Source: UBA7672 sp965279205 | GTDB taxonomy: Bacteria; Pseudomonadota; Alphaproteobacteria; Caulobacterales; Hyphomonadaceae | Assembly: GCA_965279205.1 (NCBI GenBank) | Contig: OZ257144.1 | Coordinates: forward strand, 3,224,001 to 3,288,000 | Direction: 5' to 3' | DNA length: 64,000 nt | Shown here: one piece after another, positions 61,040 to 64,000 of the stretch | How positions within the stretch are numbered: the first letter of the stretch is position 1 | Layout: each line of letters starts with the position of its first letter | Made by a program: the position numbers and the translations under genes | Notes under the pieces: generated by a model | The model's database searches: none | What the model was told of the DNA's origin: nothing | Seen by the model: only the letters and a program-made list of their open reading frames with translations

Positions 61040-63187
61040 CTAACTCGCGAGTTGTAGCTGGTGAGGCTGGGAAGATCGCGGCGCGTCGCGGCGTCCTGTC
61101 TCGACGACAGCGTCGACATCGAGAATGAGGGCGACGCGGCCATCGCCGAGGATTGTCGCTGCAGCGATCAGGTCGACTTTCTGGTAGTTGGCCTCGAGGC
61201 TCTTGATAACGACCTGTCGCTGCCCCTGGATCGCATCGACCAGCAATGCAACGCGGCCGCCGATGTCGCTCTCAACAAGAAGACAGACACCCGATGTCGG
61301 ATCGATCGGCCGCGACCGGACGCCTAGCAGGACGCCGAGGTCGATCAGGGGCACGTGCGTTTCGCGGATGGCGACGACCTTTGCGTGCGGGCCGATGCTG
61401 CGTATTTCGCCGGGCTTAGGCCGCAAGGTTTCGATTACCGTGGTGAGCGGCGCAATCAGCGTCTGTGATCCCGCACAGACCACCATGCCGTCAAGAACCG
61501 CCAGTGTGAGCGGAAGGCTCAGGGTGAAGGTTGAACCTAGTCCCGGACTAGAGGAGATCGAGATCCTGCCGCCCAGCGTCTGGATAGAGCGCTTGACCAC
61601 GTCCATTCCAACGCCGCGGCCGGAGATGTTGGAGACCTCCTTAGCGGTCGAAAAACCGGGGAGGAAAATCAGATTGTCTAGCTCGTCGTCGGTCAGAACC
61701 GCCCCGGCGTCGATCAACCCCTTGTCGACGGCAATCTGGCGCACGCGTTCGCGATTGATCCCTGCCCCGTCGTCGCTCACCTCGATCACGATGCGGCCAG
61801 AGCGATGAACGGCGGCCAGCCGGATACAGCCTTCGGGATTCTTCCCTGCTGCGATGCGCTGCCCCGGCGTCTCGAGCCCATGATCGACCGCGTTGCGGAT
61901 CATGTGCGTCAGAGGATCGGAGAGTTGCTCGATGACGGTCTTGTCGACTTCGGTCGTTTCTCCTTCAGTGACCAGCCGGACCTGCTTGCCGGTCATGCCT
62001 GCGATCTCCCGGACCAGCCGCGGCATGCGCTGGAAGACCGACTTCACCGGCTGTGCGCGGATTGCCATTACGCTGTCCTGGATCTCGCGCGTCAGTTGTT
62101 CGAGTTCATCGAGACCAGTTCCCACGGCGGACGTCTGGGCGAAGCCGCTTTCGGCAGCGCGCTGTGACAACATCGCCTGATTGATCACCAATTCCCCGAC
62201 GAGATTTATCAACCGGTCAATTCGCTCGAGATCGACCCTAATAGTCGCGGCGGGTCCCGAGGCCGGTTTTACGGCATCAGGACCCGCCGGAGGCGCAGAG
62301 AGAGGCGCTGGCGCGGGGTCAGGGATGGCCAGCGGTGCTCCATCGGCGACAGGGGTTGGAGGCGAAGCACAGTCCTCGACGTCCACGCCAATACGGATGT
62401 CCAATTCGGCTTGGGTGCTCCCGGCTGTTATCCGCAGATCACAATCGCCTTCGACGAAATCGAAGACCTCCCGAACGTCGGATTCGGGGCGTTCACCTGA
62501 AAGTTCGATGACCCAAGCTAGGTAGGCCTTGTCCGGAGAGAGGTCCTCGAGCATGGGAAGTTCGCTGATATCCAGCGTAACGTCGCATCGGCCAAGCCGG
62601 TCGAGCTCGCGCAGCAGGGTCACAGGATCATTGGCCTTGGCGTAGAACCCGTGATGGGGTTTGAAAGAGATCGTCCAGACACAAGACGCCGGGGCCTCGC
62701 TCGCCGCCTCGATCGGAAAAAGAACAGTCTGCTGGGGAACGAAGCCCATCTCGTCTGCCTCGCCAGGACCCGACGTGTCAGCAGCCGCCGGCGTAGACGC
62801 GTCGTTTGTCAGGTTTGATTGTAGTTCCCCCTGTAGGACCAGCGCCCGCGCCGGATCGACGGCCGGGCCACCCTTGGCGTTGACCACAAGATCGCTAAGG
62901 AGATCGGCGGACCGCAGGAGAACGCCCACGAGCCGCTCGTTGATGCCGATCTTGCGGGAACGGAGGTCATCCATCGTGGTTTCGAACACGTGGGCGAATG
63001 CTACGAGTGCATCCATCCCGAAAGCGCCCGCTCCGCCCTTCACCGAATGAACGCCGCGGAAGACGGCATTGACCGTCTCTGCGTCGTGCTGGCCCGCCTG
63101 CATGGCAAGGAGGCCGCTTTCAACATCACCCAGGAGATCCGTGCACTCTTGGAAGAAAGTTTGCTTGATCTGTTCTAGCGGATCCAT
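61040..63187 (-). CDS. cheA: Chemotaxis histidine kinase CheA
   Basis: A 715-residue kinase: HPt with phospho-acceptor His47 (VFRGVHSVKGGAGAFG), a P2-like CheY/CheB-binding domain (about 180-265; WTISFKPHHGFYAKANDP), dimerisation domain (about 315-385; RIDRLINLVGELVINQ), HATPase (about 390-570; HMIRNAVDHGLETP, DDGAGINRERV, GRGVGMDVV) and the C-terminal CheW-like domain (about 580-705). It phosphorylates CheY and CheB. The ATG at 63187 has GAGGGG upstream; an in-frame start at 63241 would overlap cheY1. Hub of the operon. Confidence 0.96.
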   Translation of the reverse strand: MDPLEQIKQTFFQECTDLLGDVESGLLAMQAGQHDAETVNAVFRGVHSVKGGAGAFGMDALVAFAHVFETTMDDLRSRKIGINERLVGVLLRSADLLSDLVVNAKGGPAVDPARALVLQGELQSNLTNDASTPAAADTSGPGEADEMGFVPQQTVLFPIEAASEAPASCVWTISFKPHHGFYAKANDPVTLLRELDRLGRCDVTLDISELPMLEDLSPDKAYLAWVIELSGERPESDVREVFDFVEGDCDLRITAGSTQAELDIRIGVDVEDCASPPTPVADGAPLAIPDPAPAPLSAPPAGPDAVKPASGPAATIRVDLERIDRLINLVGELVINQAMLSQRAAESGFAQTSAVGTGLDELEQLTREIQDSVMAIRAQPVKSVFQRMPRLVREIAGMTGKQVRLVTEGETTEVDKTVIEQLSDPLTHMIRNAVDHGLETPGQRIAAGKNPEGCIRLAAVHRSGRIVIEVSDDGAGINRERVRQIAVDKGLIDAGAVLTDDELDNLIFLPGFSTAKEVSNISGRGVGMDVVKRSIQTLGGRISISSSPGLGSTFTLSLPLTLAVLDGMVVCAGSQTLIAPLTTVIETLRPKPGEIRSIGPHAKVVAIRETHVPLIDLGVLLGVRSRPIDPTSGVCLLVESDIGGRVALLVDAIQGQRQVVIKSLEANYQKVDLIAAATILGDGRVALILDVDAVVETGRRDAPRSSQPHQLQLAS

Positions 63188-63197
63188 GCCGCCCCTC

Positions 63198-63563
63198 TCA
63201 GGCTGCAACGCGCAGGACAGCTTCGACAAGCCTGGCCGCATTGAACGGTTTCACGATCCACCCCGTTGCACCGGCTTCGCGGGCCTTGGCTTTCTTTTCG
63301 GCATCGCTCTCTGTCGTCAGCACCAGAATGGGCACGCAGCGCCAGCGGTTGTTACGGCGTACCCCTTCAATGAAGCCAAAGCCGTCAAGCCTCGGCATGT
63401 TGATGTCCGTGACGATGACGTGGGGATTGGACCGGTCGAGAACCTCCAATCCCTGCTGGCCGTCCTCTGCCTGAAAGACCAGGAAGCCGGCCGCTTGTAG
63501 TGTATGCCGCAGCATTTCCCTGATCGTGCGGCTATCGTCGACGGTGAGCACGTTGAGCGTCAT
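63198..63563 (-). CDS. cheY: Chemotaxis response regulator CheY (first copy)
   Basis: A 121-residue receiver: TVDDSRTIREM (about 7-17), phospho-acceptor Asp in VIVTDINMPRLDG (about 53), Thr in VLTTES (about 83) and Lys in IVKPF (about 105). Located between the STAS gene and cheA as cheY1 is in Sinorhizobium, where it acts as a phosphate sink for cheY2. The ATG at 63563 overlaps the STAS stop. Confidence 0.93.
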   Translation of the reverse strand: MTLNVLTVDDSRTIREMLRHTLQAAGFLVFQAEDGQQGLEVLDRSNPHVIVTDINMPRLDGFGFIEGVRRNNRWRCVPILVLTTESDAEKKAKAREAGATGWIVKPFNAARLVEAVLRVAA

Positions 63564-63829
63564 TGCGGATCTCCAGGCAGGAAGGCTCCTGCAAGACGGA
63601 GCGCCTCGGCGAAGGGGCCGGATTGATTGATCACGCGGAGCCTTCGATGGTCCCGCTCCCATGTGAGACTAGCGGCCATCAGCACCTGCAGCCCGAGGCC
63701 GCCGAGCTTCCGGACCGACGATGCATCTACGTCGAGATCGTCGCCACGAAGTACAAGGAGATCACGATGGACCGCGGTCACGTTCGCCAGATCGAGCGTT
63801 TCCGGCAGGCAGTAGCTGGCGCCGGGCAT
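63560..63829 (-). CDS. STAS-domain protein in the chemotaxis operon
   Basis: An 89-residue STAS domain: LDLANVTAVHRDLLVL, DLDVDASSVRKLGGLGLQVLMAAS (about 35-58) and RLAGAFLPGDP. The DASSVRKLGG loop has the Ser position phosphorylated in SpoIIAA-like anti-anti-sigma factors. It occupies the position of orf2/CheS in rhizobial che operons and probably modulates CheA-CheY1. Its start is three bases after the chemoreceptor stop. Confidence 0.85.
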   Translation of the reverse strand: MPGASYCLPETLDLANVTAVHRDLLVLRGDDLDVDASSVRKLGGLGLQVLMAASLTWERDHRRLRVINQSGPFAEALRLAGAFLPGDPQ

Positions 63830-63832
63830 GGA

Positions 63833-64000
63833 TCAAAAATCCTCCCAGTCCGCTTCTGCTGGGGAGGGCAGCGCCTTGCGTTGCAGCATGGTCCTGGCCT
63901 GGACGGCCGGTCCACGATTTCCGACTTTTGTCGTCGACGACCCAACCGAAGCGGCGTGTGGACGCGCCTGACGGGCCACCACGCGTTCGCCGATGTTGAA
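63833..64000 (-). CDS. Chemoreceptor (methyl-accepting chemotaxis protein) C-terminus, partial
   Basis: The last 55 codons of a gene that continues past the right edge. The tail FNIGERVVARQARP...RKALPSPAEADWEDF ends in the aromatic-acidic pentapeptide DWEDF, similar to the NWETF that docks CheR and CheB on receptors. The signalling hairpin itself is outside the window, so the identity rests on the tail and on its place as the first gene of the che operon. It could also be a soluble receptor. Confidence 0.75.
   Translation of the reverse strand, partial: FNIGERVVARQARPHAASVGSSTTKVGNRGPAVQARTMLQRKALPSPAEADWEDF

Overview
The window is high-GC, densely packed chromosomal DNA of an alphaproteobacterium. 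The evidence is the complete NepR/EcfG/PhyR general stress response (GSR), the S. meliloti-like chemotaxis gene order (mcp-STAS-cheY-cheA-cheW-cheR-cheB-cheY-cheD-cheT), ClpB, a TonB-dependent receptor and many small acyl-CoA/SDR operons. Genus cannot be fixed from sequence alone; a Caulobacterales/Hyphomonadaceae-like or rhizobial-type organism fits best.

Left third (1-19 kb): a Crp/Fnr regulator (with a GSR-type promoter upstream), a repeat-containing lipoprotein, clpB, a large TonB-dependent receptor, an HNH protein, a secreted protein with two TonB-C-like units, a 3-hydroxyacyl-CoA dehydrogenase, SDR, sirtuin, a PaaG-like crotonase and a 2OG-Fe(II) oxygenase followed by a decayed second copy of the crotonase 3' end. 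Then come tolB and a translationally coupled ABC exporter.

Middle (19-27 kb): the most unusual locus. Two paralogous secreted multidomain proteins (cysteine-less redoxin + cytochrome c CxxCH + PHM/DBM-type dicopper monooxygenase + EF hand) flank an iorAB-type [2Fe-2S]/molybdenum hydroxylase. This looks like a periplasmic oxidation module with its own heme, copper, calcium, Fe-S and Mo centres; its substrate is unknown.

Right-middle (27-45 kb): metabolic and housekeeping genes: HAD dehalogenase, threonine aldolase, GGDEF-EAL protein, GT2 glycosyltransferase, two acyl-CoA dehydrogenases, an SGNH hydrolase, a bchE-type radical-SAM/B12 cyclase without visible photosynthesis neighbours, aldehyde dehydrogenase, a serine hydrolase and a SnoaL-MerR operon with a textbook MerR operator. 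Intergenic inverted-repeat elements lie at 26.7, 33.0 and 42.2 kb.

45.9-54.4 kb is a general-stress island: nepR-ecfG-histidine kinase diverge from phyR, and nine sites matching GGAAC-N16/17-CGTT sit in front of the core regulators and of effectors (glycine-zipper proteins, DagK-like lipid kinase plus phosphoesterase, two DUF1328 membrane proteins, an entericidin and a secreted protein). A tenth site lies upstream of the Crp/Fnr gene.

55.5-57.3 kb: a tRNA with CAT anticodon (Ile2 type) is followed by a truncated P4-type integrase and scraps of other genes, including a truncated NERD-domain gene: a decayed tRNA-borne island. 57.4-64 kb is one minus-strand chemotaxis operon entering from beyond the right edge, beginning with a chemoreceptor that ends in a CheR-docking-like DWEDF tail.
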